Source: Ampullaceana balthica
Lineage: Eukaryota > Mollusca > Gastropoda > Lymnaeidae
NCBI GenBank assembly: GCA_944989445.1
Contig: CALYLW010001222.1
Coordinates: forward strand, 262,350 to 326,349
DNA: 64,000 nt
Direction: 5' to 3'
Numbering within the stretch: position 1 is the first letter of the stretch; each line of letters opens with the position of its first letter. The notes below the pieces were generated by a model. The model was given only the letters and a program-made list of their open reading frames with translations. It did not search any database and was not told where the DNA came from. This document shows, piece after piece, positions 22,906 to 34,390 of the stretch. A program made the translations under genes and the position numbers.

Positions 22906-22984
22906 TGGATGTCGAGGCACATAACCCAGTGATCCCACGACTTCCATTTGGATAGAGAGCAAACTGTAATAATTAATGGATCTA

Positions 22985-24035
22985 AATGAGCACCAGTGAT
23001 GGTAGAATCAAAACTTGGGAGTCAGGTGGAGCTTCGGAGCTTGGTGGACTCAAGGACACTTCTCTAGTTCCACAAGGAATGGTCTTAGGTCCCCTTCTCT
23101 TTTGATAGAAATGATTTACCCAAAAGCATTTCAACAGGAACAAAAGTTAGATTATTTTGCCGATGACTGTATAAGCTATAGAACAATTAAATCAGAACAA
23201 GATAGCAACATTTTACAAAAAGACTAAGATGAATTGATAAAGTGGGAAACTAATTGGAGTATGTTTTTTCCATCCAGAAAAGTGTCAACTATTAAGAGTA
23301 ACAAAAGCAAAATATTTCATACATGTAAAACAATCAAAACTAAAAATACTTAGGAGTAATAATAAATGAGAAATTATCAAGGAATCCCATTCTCACTGAA
23401 GAAATTAAAAAATCCAACAAAACCTTAGGCCTTATACAGAGAAACTTTTAAAGATGTAATAAGAATATAAAACTAAAATTAAAATGCTACCTCACTTTGG
23501 TGAGACCAGTACTAGAATATGCATCTTCTGTATGGGACCCATTCACCAAAGAAAACATTGATAAACTAGAACAAATTCAAAAAATGAGCTGCCAGATTCA
23601 TTACTGGAGAATATTCAAAATTGACGAGAATAACACCATTAGTTAAATCATTAAACATTGAAACACTAGAGAATAGAAGAACCAAGAGCAAAGTAGTAAT
23701 AGTACATATTAAGGCTATTAATTCTAATTTGGAAATACAACACAAAGATAACTTAATACAAACATCAGATATAAATAAGGATGAAAACTCTTTTCTTTGC
23801 ACTTTTTTCTTATTCCGCATACAAGAACAAACACATACAAATTCTCGTTCTTCCCGTCCGGAATTCGGACGTGGTTGGGTTGCCCGAAGAAACCAGCAAA
23901 ACCAACACTATCAATTGCAGAACTAGACACAAACAATGGATAAGCGTAGGACGCAATAATATTCTGTATAGAGGGAGAGTCTGTAACAGATAAGATAAGA
24001 TGAGATAAGATAAGATAAGACATCTGTTAGGGAAA
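22985..24035 (+). mobile_element. Jockey/CR1-type LINE fragment, RT to 3' end
   Basis: It contains a VPQGMVLGPLL block near 23,070, the catalytic FADD box near 23,155, an LVRPVLEYASSVWDP block near 23,500 and the 3' end TAGGACGCAATAATATTCTG followed by (GATAA)n to about 24,020. Many stops and shifts. Just upstream of the VPQG block, 37 bp match a SINE. Confidence 0.85.
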
Positions 24036-24130
24036 CAAAGGGAATAATGTGGTCCCTCATTGCCGTGGCCGTGAACAATATGTTCTTATCATAACATAAG
24101 ACGCAATAAACTTCTGTAAAGTATAGTAAT
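24036..24130 (+). mobile_element. SINE tail fragment
   Basis: It has a GTGGTCCCTCATTGCCGTGG-like core end followed by AAGACGCAATAAACTTCTGT, the same tail order as the complete SINE downstream. Head and tRNA part are missing. Confidence 0.55.
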
Positions 24131-24302
24131 ATCTTTTTTATAGTATATAGTTTCTCTATACTATTAGTATACTTAGTCTATATTTAGTACAAGCTTTTAT
24201 TTTGCTCTCTCTCTCTCTCTGTCTGTGTGTTAGCGTCAAATATTGCAACACCATTTTATTTCACTTCGCATTGCTCGATTGAGCTGAAATTTTGAAGACA
24301 CA

Positions 24303-24583
24303 TGTGGGGCGCGGTGGTCGAGTGGCAGCGCGCTTCACTGGTGTACCGATGGTCACGGGTTCGAATCCATGTGAAGGCAAGGACTTGTTCCCGGGGCCTA
24401 GGGCGTCCCTGAGTCACCCAGCTCCGAATGGATACCTAACATTAGTTAGGCGGCTGGGTAATGCGTGGAACCCTCATAGCCGTGGCCTGTGAACGCTGCA
24501 TCACTTGCCAACAGATCATGCGTCATGAACGCAATTATCCTTCTGCATAGAAGGAGCGTCTGTATAGATAAGATAAGATCTCC
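24303..24583 (+). mobile_element. tRNA-derived SINE, full length
   Basis: The head is tRNA-like with an A box TGGTCGAGTGG (24,315-24,325) and a perfect B box GGTTCGAATCC (24,358-24,368), the internal pol III promoter. A conserved middle follows (CCCTGAGTCACCCAGCTCCG, then AATGGATACCTAA) and a tail ACGCAATTATCCTTCTGCAT ending GATAAGATAAG. The tail matches the Jockey/CR1-type LINE 3' end in this window, pointing to that LINE as the mobilising partner. Confidence 0.88.
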
Positions 24584-24599
24584 GGTGACAATATTGTAA

Positions 24600-24836
24600 A
24601 AAAATAAAGTTCCCTTTTCAGACCATGCTGGCCAAGTGAAGGAACGTTCCTTACGTTTCTATAGAAACGGAATACGAGGGCACAATGCCCATCAGCCGTT
24701 AGTCAGGTACCCATTCGGAGCTTGGTGGACTCAAGGACACTTCTCTAGTTCCTCGGGAACTAGACCCTGCCTCCACCAAGACTCGAACCCGTGACCCTCG
24801 GTACGCCAGCCTAGCGCGCCGTCGCTCGACCACCGA
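24600..24836 (-). mobile_element. tRNA-derived SINE, second type, minus strand
   Basis: The minus strand has a tRNA-like head (A box GGTCGAGCGACGG, B-box region GGTTCGAGTCT at about 24,778-24,788) and the same central core (GAGTCCACCAAGCTCCGAAT), but a different tail with ACGTTCC motifs. So it shares the core domain with its neighbour but not the LINE-like tail. Confidence 0.8.
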
Positions 24837-25069
24837 AATGCAATATTCCAAAATTATCATTAATATGAACAGTCGGCTGTCAAGTTATTAGCTTTATGTG
24901 CAACATTTTTATTATCGTTAACTCAACAATTTTAAAAATTGTATTTTTCTTGGAAGAGTCAGCTCTCATTTCTAATTGTAGCCTAATTGTTAAAAACCGG
25001 CGAAGACAGAGACATAAATTATAACATTAGAAAAATCGTAAAAATAATTTTTTTTTAAAAAGTAAATAA
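24837..25069. other. Non-coding AT-rich spacer
   Basis: No feature recognised. Confidence 0.3.
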
Positions 25070-25215
25070 GAAAGGGGTTTAAAATAAATAGAGGTAAAAA
25101 GATGTAAAAAACCCACGTTTTTATATGTGTACTAAAAAGAAGAACATAATTTAAGACTTAACTTAAATTTAAAATTACTAAAAACATGGGGCGGGTGTTT
25201 GGTATAAAAATTAAA
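25070..25215. repeat. Dispersed short repeat, copy 2
   Basis: Relative of 19,715-19,864: AATAAATAGAGGTAAAAA, ACTAAAAAGAAGAACATAA and GGGGCGGGTGTTTGGTATAA are shared. Confidence 0.6.
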
Positions 25216-25419
25216 GAGAGATCTCTAAATGAGAGAATGAGTGAACAGCATATGTAAAGCCCCATAAGCCTCATACATCATTTTTATCGTTACGAGTCTG
25301 CCTGCAAAACGGGGAAGTGGGTTAAAATCGATCTAAAGTTTTTACGACAAGCAATCAAGCAGACGCCACAAGTTAATATAAGGATTTAAAAAGGATAACA
25401 TAAATTATCCGCAGACAAG

Positions 25420-25760
25420 TAGACCCTCCCCCTCCAAAATGACGCCACAAAGCTTTGCCCCCCCCCCATAAAAGCTGTATTTTCTATTTGAAAAACAGCA
25501 TGTTTCAAATTACTTTTTGTCATTTAGTGTAAGTCTGCACTCTAATATCGTACCACGCGAGAAGCCATGTAAAACATCATAAAATAAAGTGTAAGAAATC
25601 AAAAATATTTTATTTGAAACTTTTATTGAAAGTTGCGAGTTTTGATGTGACGTCACATTTCTCAAACACCCCCTCCCCCTCGTCACACGTCATCACAAAT
25701 GTGTGGACCCCCCTCCCCCCTAGGTTCGTGACGTCATTTATGGACGGCCTCAAAAATATT
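25420..25760. repeat. Dispersed repeat, opposite-strand relative of 8,757-9,140
   Basis: Contains GTCATTTAGTGTAAGTCTGC, ACTTTTATTGAAAGTTGCG, TGATGTGACGTCACATTT and CGTGACGTCATTTATGG, all matching the other copy in reverse complement. C-runs lie near both ends. Confidence 0.65.
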
Positions 25761-25989
25761 TTTTTTTAAATTAAAAATATAATAATTATATTAGTAGTAG
25801 TACTGCTAGTATAAGTTAGTATTAACTATATCTCTCTTATTCGTCAACTCATTCTGATGTCATTCAGTTTCAGTGTTCATATTTAAGAATTCTGAGACAG
25901 ACTCGGTCTCAGATTAAAAATATCCAGAGAAACATATCAACGAATTAATCTTAGTATAATAGATGGATAATATGTAAACAGTGTTTAAA

Positions 25990-26522
25990 CGGGGTATGAG
26001 TGAGCCTGACACTGTGACTGTCAGTGACGGGGTATGAGTGAGCCTGACACTGTGACTGTCAGTGACGGGGTATGAGTGAGCCTGACACTGTGACTGTCAG
26101 TGACGGGGTATGAGTGAGCCTGACACTGTGACTGTCAGTGACGGGGTATGAGTGAGCCTGACACTGTGACTGTCAGTGACGGGGTATGAGTGAGCCTGAC
26201 ACTGTGACTGTCAGTGACGGGGTATGAGTGAGCCTGACACTGTGACTGTCAGTGACGGGGTATGAGTGAGCCTGACACTGTGACTGTCAGTGACGGGGTA
26301 TGAGTGAGCCTGACACTGTGACTGTCAGTGACGGGGTATGAGTGAGCCTGACACTGTGACTGTCAGTGACGGGGTATGAGTGAGCCTGACACTGTGACTG
26401 TCAGTGACGGGGTATGAGTGAGCCTGACACTGTGACTGTCAGTGACGGGGTATGAGTGAGCCTGACACTGTGACTGTCAGTGACGGGGTATGAGTGAGCC
26501 TGACACTGTGACTGTCAGTGAC
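25990..26522. repeat. Minisatellite, 38-bp unit, about 14 copies
   Basis: The unit holds GGGGTATGAGTGAGCC and the imperfect palindrome CTGACACTGTGACTGTCAG. All copies look identical until the last, which ends GACAGGACG, so homogenisation or expansion was recent. Confidence 0.97.
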
Positions 26523-26595
26523 AGGACGTAACTAATCAGTGAGCCTTCTTCAACCGAACAAATTGTATACAAATAAAACGAATATACAAAGAAAT

Positions 26596-27113
26596 AAAAA
26601 GTTATCTTATCTGTTTACAGACGTTCCTTCTATACAGAAGATAATTGCGTCCTACGCTTATCTATGTTTTGTGTTTAGTCCTGCATTTTTATTAGAGATT
26701 TAAATGTTGATAAAGTGTTGGCTTTCCTGGATTCTTCAGGCAACCCATTCCACGCCCGAATTACGGACGGGAAGAACGAAAATTTGTATGTGTCTGTTCT
26801 CGCATACGGAATAAGAAAGGTTTTTAAATTTAAAAAAATGATAATCTATTTGAGGGTTGTATTAAGTTATCTTTGTGTTGTATTTCTAAATTAGAATTAA
26901 TTGCTTTATGTATGATTACTACTTTGCTCTTCTTTCTTCTATCCTCTAGAGTGTTTCAAGGTTAATGATTTAACTAATGGTGTTATTCTTGTCAGTTTTG
27001 AATATGAATATTCTCCAGTAATGAATCTGGCAGCTATTTTTTGAATTTGTTCTAGTTTATCAATTCTTTCTTTGGTGGATGGGTCCCATACAGAAGATGC
27101 ATATTCTAGTACA
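26596..27113 (-). mobile_element. Jockey/CR1-type LINE 3' fragment, minus strand
   Basis: On the minus strand it runs from VWDPSTKERIDKLEQIQK near 27,090 to the 3' end TAGGACGCAATTATCTTCTG and ACAGATAAGATAAC near 26,600. It is the third copy of this family; its frame is broken. Confidence 0.85.
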
Positions 27114-27466
27114 GACAAAGAGAGTAATGTTAACCCTGTTTACATGTTCATAACATTGTTATCCATCTATTAATATATAATATTATATAATTATAATTAC
27201 TATAATTTAATTATAATATAACTTATAAGTATAAGCTTGATACTGATTGCAGTCTTTAAAATTACCCACATTTTAATCTTAGTATACAATTTTATAAAAG
27301 TTATGTTTTTAGTATCAGATAAAACGAAAGTTACTGTAATGATTTTTTCTTATTTATAGTTCTGTTTGTGATTGCGTTCAGCCGTAAAGAATAATGATTG
27401 TTTATGATTTTTCAAACAGGATTTTTATCCTCATATGGTTGCCTCGCGATGCGATGCTATTAATGA
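27114..27466. promoter_or_regulatory. Upstream region of PKA-RI, promoter not resolved
   Basis: AT-rich, including a TATAATTATAATTAC stretch near 27,190. No clear TATA/initiator or CpG patch. The 5' UTR may be spliced, so the promoter could lie further upstream. Confidence 0.25.
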
Positions 27467-27598
27467 ATGAAAAATAGCGAATTGTTAAGTTTATTTTCAT
27501 TGGATAGAATGTTATACCTTGTAAATGCTCCAACCAATCATCGATTACTTTGTATCTCTTATTGTTATTGTATAAAAAATAAAAATAATAGAACGAAA

Positions 27599-27763
27599 AT
27601 GGCGACCAACACCGATGAGGAGCAAAGCCTGAAGGAATGCGAAGCATATGTCCAAAAACATAACATTCAGCAATTATTAAAAGATTGCATTGTGCAACTA
27701 GTGGTCAATAAGCCGGAAAATCCATTGGCATTTCTAAGAGAACACTTCGACCGTATCGAGAAG
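27599..27763 (+). CDS. PRKAR1A: PKA type I regulatory subunit, first coding exon
   Basis: Fifty-five codons encode the docking/dimerisation domain: [20 protein letters not shown] followed by [16 protein letters not shown] and DRIEK. In PKA-RI this domain forms the antiparallel dimer and binds A-kinase anchoring proteins; the missing parts are the pseudosubstrate and two cAMP-binding domains. The ATG (27,599-27,601, context AAAATGG) is chosen because the reading frame upstream has no similarity. The exon ends GAG AAG|GTAGGC, the same place as the human exon border, as I recall it. Cys14 matches the first conserved Cys, but the second (human VQLC) is Val35 here, with a Cys at position 30 instead. 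Vertebrate RI-alpha and RI-beta cannot be told apart in an invertebrate; the symbol is nominal. Confidence 0.93.
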
Positions 27764-29055
27764 GTAGGCGCATGAATGCTATATTTCTCTATAACTCTAC
27801 TGCTACACTCTAGAACACTGCAACTTCAACACTAATTACACTACAACTACAATGTGACTACCCTGAACTCTTTCTCTTATGACTACACTACTGTGACTGT
27901 GAGAGAACCGCTACTCGACTACGAACCCCATATTAATTAAAGTGTATATATATATATTTGAATTTAAAACAAACAATATTTTTTATGCCAGTGAAGTTGA
28001 TCAAATGATACTTGAGTGTCTTGAGTTTGAGTATGACTAGTATGAGTATGGTTACTACTATTACTACTACTACTACTACTACTCAATTATTATTATTCAC
28101 ATCCTTTATTACTTTGTTTCTTAAGTCTTAAGTTATTTTATTTAATCATAATCTAATGTTACCATATTGCCATATTTCATAATTATATTAATTATGCCAT
28201 TAATTAATAATTAATATAATTGATAATAGTTATAGTTATAGTAGACCAGTAGGCTACTTATAGTTAGGTATATTATAGCCAATTATTTCACTTAGTAGAT
28301 TGAGAAGTCATTTTCTAACTCTAGGCCTCTACTTAACTTTTCAATTTCAATTGCGTTTAAAATTATTTAAATATTTAACTTAGTTAGGACTGAGTCTTGT
28401 AACTCACCTTGCTATATTTATTAATTTTATTATACTTATAATCAATTATAATTTATAATTAAAAATAATATCTTGAATTAGTTCACCTAGTGACCCCTAA
28501 TCACTTAAAATCTTGGTCTTGGTACTTAGATCTTTATTGAACTTGTAAGAAAGTGATATTATTAGTATTAGGCTTAGTGGTTTTATTCTTACCGGGGCCA
28601 AGGGTGTCCCTGAGTCCACCCAACTCCGAATGGGGTACCTAACACTAGTTACGGAAACAAAAGCGGCTGGGTAATTCGTAGAACCATGATAGCCGTGGCT
28701 TGTGAACGTTGCATCACTTGAACGCAATAATCTTCTGTATAGAAGGAGTGTCTGTATAGATAAGACAAGAGGATAAGTTATAATTAATAGTGCACTGATA
28801 ATAATAATAATATAATTTTTGAAATTTATCTTTTTAAATTGTCCAATTGGTTGTTGTGGACAATTATTAGTTATTTAACCATTTTCTTTTCATGTTTTAG
28901 GTTAGATATCTTTTGTCTCATATATTTTGATCATTTCATTTTCTGGAGATTTTGTCATGATATGTAATATTAACAATTTAAGTGAAATGTTTTTAAAATC
29001 ATATAATGTACTACAAGCTGTGAGGAGGCGCAGCTCTTGCTTTAAATGAAATTCT
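27764..29055 (+). other. Start of PKA-RI intron
   Basis: AT-rich intron with a (ACT)n microsatellite at about 28,055-28,083 and a SINE fragment at 28,590-28,772. No exon seen. Confidence 0.6.
28590..28772 (+). mobile_element. SINE, head-truncated
   Basis: Core TGTCCCTGAGTCCACCCAAC then TCCGAATGGGGTACCTAACA, and the LINE-like tail ACGCAATAATCTTCTGTATA with GATAAGACAAG. The tRNA-like head with the A and B boxes is absent. Confidence 0.85.
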
Positions 29056-29182
29056 AGGTGTAAAAATGTATCTGTCCTCTGGGGGCATCTGTAAAAATGT
29101 ATCTGTCCTCTGGGGGCATCTGTAAAAATGTATCTGTCCTCTGGGGGCATCTGTAAAAATGTATCTGTCCTCTGGGGGGCAT
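29056..29182. repeat. Minisatellite, 31-bp unit, 4 copies
   Basis: Unit contains GTAAAAATGTATCTGTCCTC and TGGGGGCAT. This is the first array of the minisatellite-rich part of the window. Confidence 0.95.
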
Positions 29183-29840
29183 TCTTTTAATAATTAAAAG
29201 ATTGTCATGTCAAACACTACAAAAAATTAGCACTCTTGTAAAACAGTTATGTTAAGGTCTAATAAAAACTCATAAAAACACCAATCTTAAACTGAATGCA
29301 CATTGACCCCTTTAGGCATCAGAAGTTAATATATTAGTTTTTATAAATATATTTTAACTAATTCAATTTTAATGAAACTTTAGAGAAATAATTATTATCC
29401 TTAATATTTGACAAAAGCCTCATAAAGAATTGTAAAGATTCTTTTCTTTAATCTGAGGCAAGCCATGTGTCAAGGCATTTTATGTTTAGTATTTAATTAC
29501 AGGTACATGTATTTACATTTTTCATTAAGCTGTGAGTTTAGAGCAGTCATTTTTCATTGGTTGAAAATTCCAATATATTATCAAATTTAAGCCAACAAGA
29601 GGTGAAGGTCAAAGCTATGCACCTTCAACTCCCATTTATTTCAGCAAGTAAAATATAGACCCTAATTATATTCTTGTCATTAACTTGAGTTTGTGACTAT
29701 ATAAGAAATCAATTTTAAAGTAACAACCTTTACTTGTACTGATAAAATTAGTTTTATTAAGATTACTTTGGAAGTAGAAGTTCTCCATTTATATATATAT
29801 ATATAGCAGTGTTTGATCATTTTTGTTTCCTATATATTGG
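29183..29840. other. Non-coding spacer
   Basis: AT-rich, with a short (AT)n run near 29,795. Nothing else seen. Confidence 0.4.
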
Positions 29841-30720
29841 GAATGATGACATGGGGTATTAGCTGATAGAATGATGACATCTGTATTAGCTGATAGAATG
29901 ATGACATCTGTATTAGCTGATAAAATGATGACATCGGTATTAGCTGATAGAATGATGACATCTGTATTAGCTGATAAAATGATGACATCTGTATTAGCTG
30001 ATAGAATGATGACATCTGTATTAGCTGATAGAATGATGACATCTGTATTAGCTGATAGAATGATGACATCTGTATTAGCTGATAGAATGATGACATCTGT
30101 ATTAGCTGATAGAATGATGACATCTGTATTAGCTGATAGAATGATGACATCTGTAATAGCTGATAGAATGATGACATCTGTATTAGCTGATAGAATGATG
30201 ACATCTGTAATAGCTGATAGAATGATGACATCTGTATTAGCTGATAGAATGATGACATCTGTATTAGCTGATAGAATGATGACATCTGTATTAGCTGATA
30301 GAATGATGACATCTGTATTAGCTGATAGAATGATGACATCTGTATTAGCTGATAGAATGATGACATCTGTATTAGCTGATAGAATGATGACATCTGTATT
30401 AGCTGATAGAATGATGACATCTGTATTAGCTGATAGAATGATGACATCTGTATTAGCTGATAGAATGATGACATCTGTATTAGCTGATAGAATGATGACA
30501 TCTGTATTAGCTGATAGAATGATGACATCTGTATTAGCTGATAGAATGATGACATCTGTATTAGCTGATATAATGATGACATCTGTAATAGCTGATAGAA
30601 TGATGACATCTGTATTAGCTGATAGAATGATGACATCTGTATTAGCTGATAGAAGGATGACATCTGTATTAGCTGATAGAAGGATGACATCTGTATTAGC
30701 TGATAGAATGATGACATCTG
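29841..30720. repeat. Minisatellite, 27-bp unit, about 32 copies
   Basis: Unit ATGATGACATCTGTATTAGC plus TGATAGA. Because 27 is divisible by three and the unit lacks stops in one plus and two minus frames, open frames of about 290-320 codons appear on both strands. A few units carry taatag, aaggatg or tcggt variants. Confidence 0.97.
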
Positions 30721-31230
30721 TTTTTCCTTGGCTCCTTTTAAAATAAATGTAAATATTGACCAAGTAACTGAGTGTTGTGGACTGAGGCCATTTTGACTAT
30801 TGCAAACTTTTTATATTCCAGTTTATTGAAATGAATGAATTTATTGTATTATTGAGGTTTTGACATTTGTCTGTTAGTCTTGAATAGTTGGTGTCTCTCT
30901 GCTAGAGAATTCTCTATATCCGCTTCTAGATTACTCTTAATACACTACATTCCTCTTGTATGAGAATTAAAGAATGGCATCCAATAAGTAAGGTTAAAAG
31001 CAAAGTGAAAGTGAGTGTCACATTTTCTAACTTGTATGCTTTTAATGCATACATAAATTTATGTGTTACTTGTATAGTTTCTATAATAATTAATTTCTTT
31101 CAACATCAGTCCCATTATAAACAAATCACTATCTTAAGTCATCAATTTTGTATTGTTAATCTCTTTCTATTATGTACATACTTCAGTTTGTATTTGAAGT
31201 ATTGCATATGTATGGGAATTCATTGTTATT
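30721..31230. other. Non-coding spacer
   Basis: AT-rich; nothing recognised. Confidence 0.35.
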
Positions 31231-31430
31231 TTGTGTACATAAATATATATGTCTTGTACATACATATCTCTATCTTGTAAATACATATCTATATCTTGTA
31301 CATACATATCTATGTCTTGTCTATAAATATCTATGTCTTGTACAAAAATATCTATGTCTTGTACATAAATATCTATGTCTTGTACATAAGTATCTATGTC
31401 TTGTACATAAATATCTATGTCTTGTACATG
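31231..31430. repeat. Minisatellite, 21-bp unit, about 9 copies
   Basis: Unit ATATCTATGTCTTGTACATA plus A; the left-hand units are more variable (gtaaatac, ctctatc), the right-hand ones nearly identical. Confidence 0.93.
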
Positions 31431-32892
31431 GGAGACTATAGAATGGTGATTTCCTGTCTCCAAACTTTCCTACTATAATTTGAAGGATATTTCCTAAGGC
31501 TAGAGACAATGTCAAAGGTCACACTGCGGCTAGACAATAACCACAAAACGTCACTGCATAGGATGTAGGATGTTCCCCTTACTAATCTCTGCAGGAAATG
31601 TAATCAATAGACTGCCGTCCACACATCTTGTTATGGAATGGGTGGTGGTGGTGTGTGTGTGTGTGTGGGGGGGGGTGACTCCCACTACCTTTCCCCATGT
31701 GTCTTGTTGGGTATTAGAACATAGATCCAAGGCTCAACTACATGTCTTCATCAATCATCACAGCGTTGAAACGTTTGGTCATCCACTGGCTTGGTGGCTG
31801 ATCTGTTTCAGTAGATTTGTGTCGTGCCAGTAAGCCTTGGTTTGGGGGGAAGGGGTCGCTGGGGTGGACGGGCCGTCAAGCTAAGAGATGATAGCTAACT
31901 GATGACGTCAGGAACCTACGTTGGTGCGTCTGGAAACCTGTGCAATTCTGAACAGTAGAAAAAAAACAACACATTTCTGAGTGTGTGCAGTGAATGTTTG
32001 CTGGCGAGTGAGGGAGCGAGGCGGAGAGAGAGAGAGTGAATGTAAGAGAGAAAGAGATAGACTTATCAGGTGATAATAAAATCAAGCATTGGTCATGATT
32101 GGTGGAAGCGAGAGAGGAGAGATGGAGGGAAAGAAATACATGCCGATAGAAAGAGGAGAGAGAAAGACATATATACTTATAGCGACAAAGAAAAATAAAA
32201 AAAGGGGGGGGGGCGGGGGAGAGAAAATGGTTGCGAGAGAATACAGTGTTAGAAATAAATAAATATTTGCAGTGAGGATGGCGATAGAGAATGAAAAAGA
32301 GAGATGGAAAGAGAGAGGGAGAGAGAGAGCGAGAGAGAGAGAGAAATGATTTGTTGCAGTTGCAGTGAAGAGAGTGAGAGAGCAGGTAGCATTGTGTGTC
32401 CCCTAAAAAATGACAAAGATCGTTGCCTGAGTAATATCTATGGTTTTCAGATTATGTCAAATATACATTCTAGGGTCTTCTCTGTTTCTTTAATTATACA
32501 TGGATGCTAAAGACTAGAGAATATACAAGACGATGGTATCCAACATATTAGAAAAAATACAAGATGATTGTATTGTACATATTATTTATTATTATACAGA
32601 CAATAGAATTTACAATATAATGATATTCTATGTATTTTCCTTCGTTTTTATACATGCATTCTTGAAGCATGTTTTGTTTTGCATACATTTCCATTTGGAT
32701 GTCTATTTTATTTGCCAATCCACTTGTTTAATAGTTGTATGAGAGTAGATTCATTGTATTCCTGTATATACTTAAAACACACTCTCTAACCACATCTCAG
32801 AGTCATGAACGCGTCCTCTGGCAAGCGTCTGCTATATTCTTGTCGGAAACATATGGTGTTAGGGAATACCGCTATCAACCGCTCACTATCTC
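31431..32892. other. Non-coding; purine-rich stretch 32,000-32,345
   Basis: Contains (GT)n with a G-run at 31,650-31,676 and a long imperfect GAGA/GGAGA-rich region with a G-run at about 32,205. No gene recognised. Confidence 0.6.
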
Positions 32893-33158
32893 GGCTAAGT
32901 ATCTCGCTTGGAACGGCTAAGTATCTCGCTAGGAACGGCTAAGTATATCTCGCTTGGAACGGCTAAGTATCTCGCTAGGAACGGCTAAGTATCTCGCTTG
33001 GAATGGCTAAGTATCTCGCTAGGAACAGCTAAGTATCTCGCTAGGAACGGCTAAGTATCTCGCTAGGAACGGCTAAGTATCTCGCTTGGAACGGCTAAGT
33101 ATCTCGCTAGGAACGGCTAAGTATCTCGCTAGGAGCGGCTAAGTATCTCGCTAAGAAC
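32893..33158. repeat. Minisatellite, 22-bp unit, 12 copies
   Basis: Unit GGCTAAGTATCTCGCTAGGA plus AC, alternating irregularly with a CGCTTGGAAC variant. Confidence 0.96.
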
Positions 33159-34112
33159 CATAGTGTGCTTGCTGTGGGCTTATACCACTGCAGGTCTGAT
33201 AAGCTGTTTGACACAGCACTCAGCACACAGTGGTAAAATACTTGTCAAAATATATGGGTTGAAGGTAACAGTGGTCTATTATATACTCTATACAAATAAA
33301 TAATTAGCGCCGCTTTCGACTTAACTCATTTTTCTTTGAATGATGAAAATACAAGAATTCAGGGGAGCAGGGACGTAACACGGACAGGAATGCTCACTTC
33401 ATAAGAAATATATTGTTATAGTTGTAGCTATTTACATGTTAGTAGCAGTATAAATATATTTAAATTTTTTTTTAAACTCAGTAAATTAATTTAGAAAAGG
33501 TAACTAAACCTACAGTTATGACAAAAAATAGGTTTTATTTTGTGTCAAGTCAACGAATACCCTAAACAAATACACCATCGGTATATTTCAAAAAGGTCTT
33601 AAAAACAACAAGAAGAAGAAGAATTGAATTGACTAGACAAGTTTTGTGTGGTCTGACGTATTGGACTGGATTATTGGTCGAGTATTATTAGGGATCTTTT
33701 TTTTAAAAGTTAACATTTTGACCTTTCAACTCAAAAGATTTGTAAAAATAGAAAACGCTCACTTGCAAAAGCTATGATCCGTCGAAAAGTAAATAAACTA
33801 TGATATTTGAAATGAAGAAGTTGTATATATTATTGTATATATTGTTGTTATACTTAAATAATGTTTAATGTTTGAAGTGGCTATTATCTAGACTAGGTCA
33901 TTTTTTTAAAGAAAGAAACTTCCGAATGATACGACTATTCGAAAATGAAACCAGCAAACCAAAGAATGATGAAGAACACTATGTTAGATACTCTGGTAAA
34001 AAAGAGTGACATTTAAAAGCCATACAAAAATGTAAATGCAAATGTACCCAAGTATATAAATAAAAAAGGTTCCCTAACTGACCCAATGGCATGAGATGAC
34101 ATCTTGCTATTT
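33159..34112. other. Non-coding spacer
   Basis: AT-rich; nothing recognised beyond an (AGA)n run near 33,612. Confidence 0.35.
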
Positions 34113-34247
34113 GCAATGTTCCCTCTAAGGTTCGTAGGTCCATGTGCAATGTTCCCTCTAAGGTTCGTAGGTCCATGTGCAATGTTCCCTCTAAGGTTCG
34201 TAGGTCCATGTGCAATGTTCCCTCTAAGGTTGGTAGGTCCATGTGCA
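34113..34247. repeat. Minisatellite, 33-bp unit, 4 copies, made of a transposon end
   Basis: Unit CAATGTTCCCTCTAAGGTTC then GTAGGTCCATGTG. The last unit is continuous with the MITE at 34,213-34,388, of which this unit is the terminal 33 bp. Confidence 0.92.
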
Positions 34248-34388
34248 AAGTAAAAAATAATAAACTTGTGTGCAGAGTTGCACTGCATCCATTTTTGTGT
34301 GAAATGTTTTAAAAATAATTTGCTGCGCGATAATTCTAAACTGCTGCGCGGCGTCGGTCAGATCTGCTCAGCAGCGCAGCTTAACATT
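34213..34388. mobile_element. hAT-type MITE, about 180 bp
   Basis: Ends AATGTTCCCTCTAAGG and GCGCAGCTTAACATT (inverted), with CTGCTGCGCGGCGTCGGTC inside. A relative lies in opposite orientation at 63,309-63,491 with a perfect 8-bp target duplication, which fixes the family limits. Confidence 0.82.
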
Positions 34389-34390
34389 TA

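Noticed and set aside
24306..24376. A tRNA gene
   Set aside because: A and B boxes are present, but the sequence continues into the SINE core and LINE-like tail and a proper acceptor stem is not seen; it is a SINE head.
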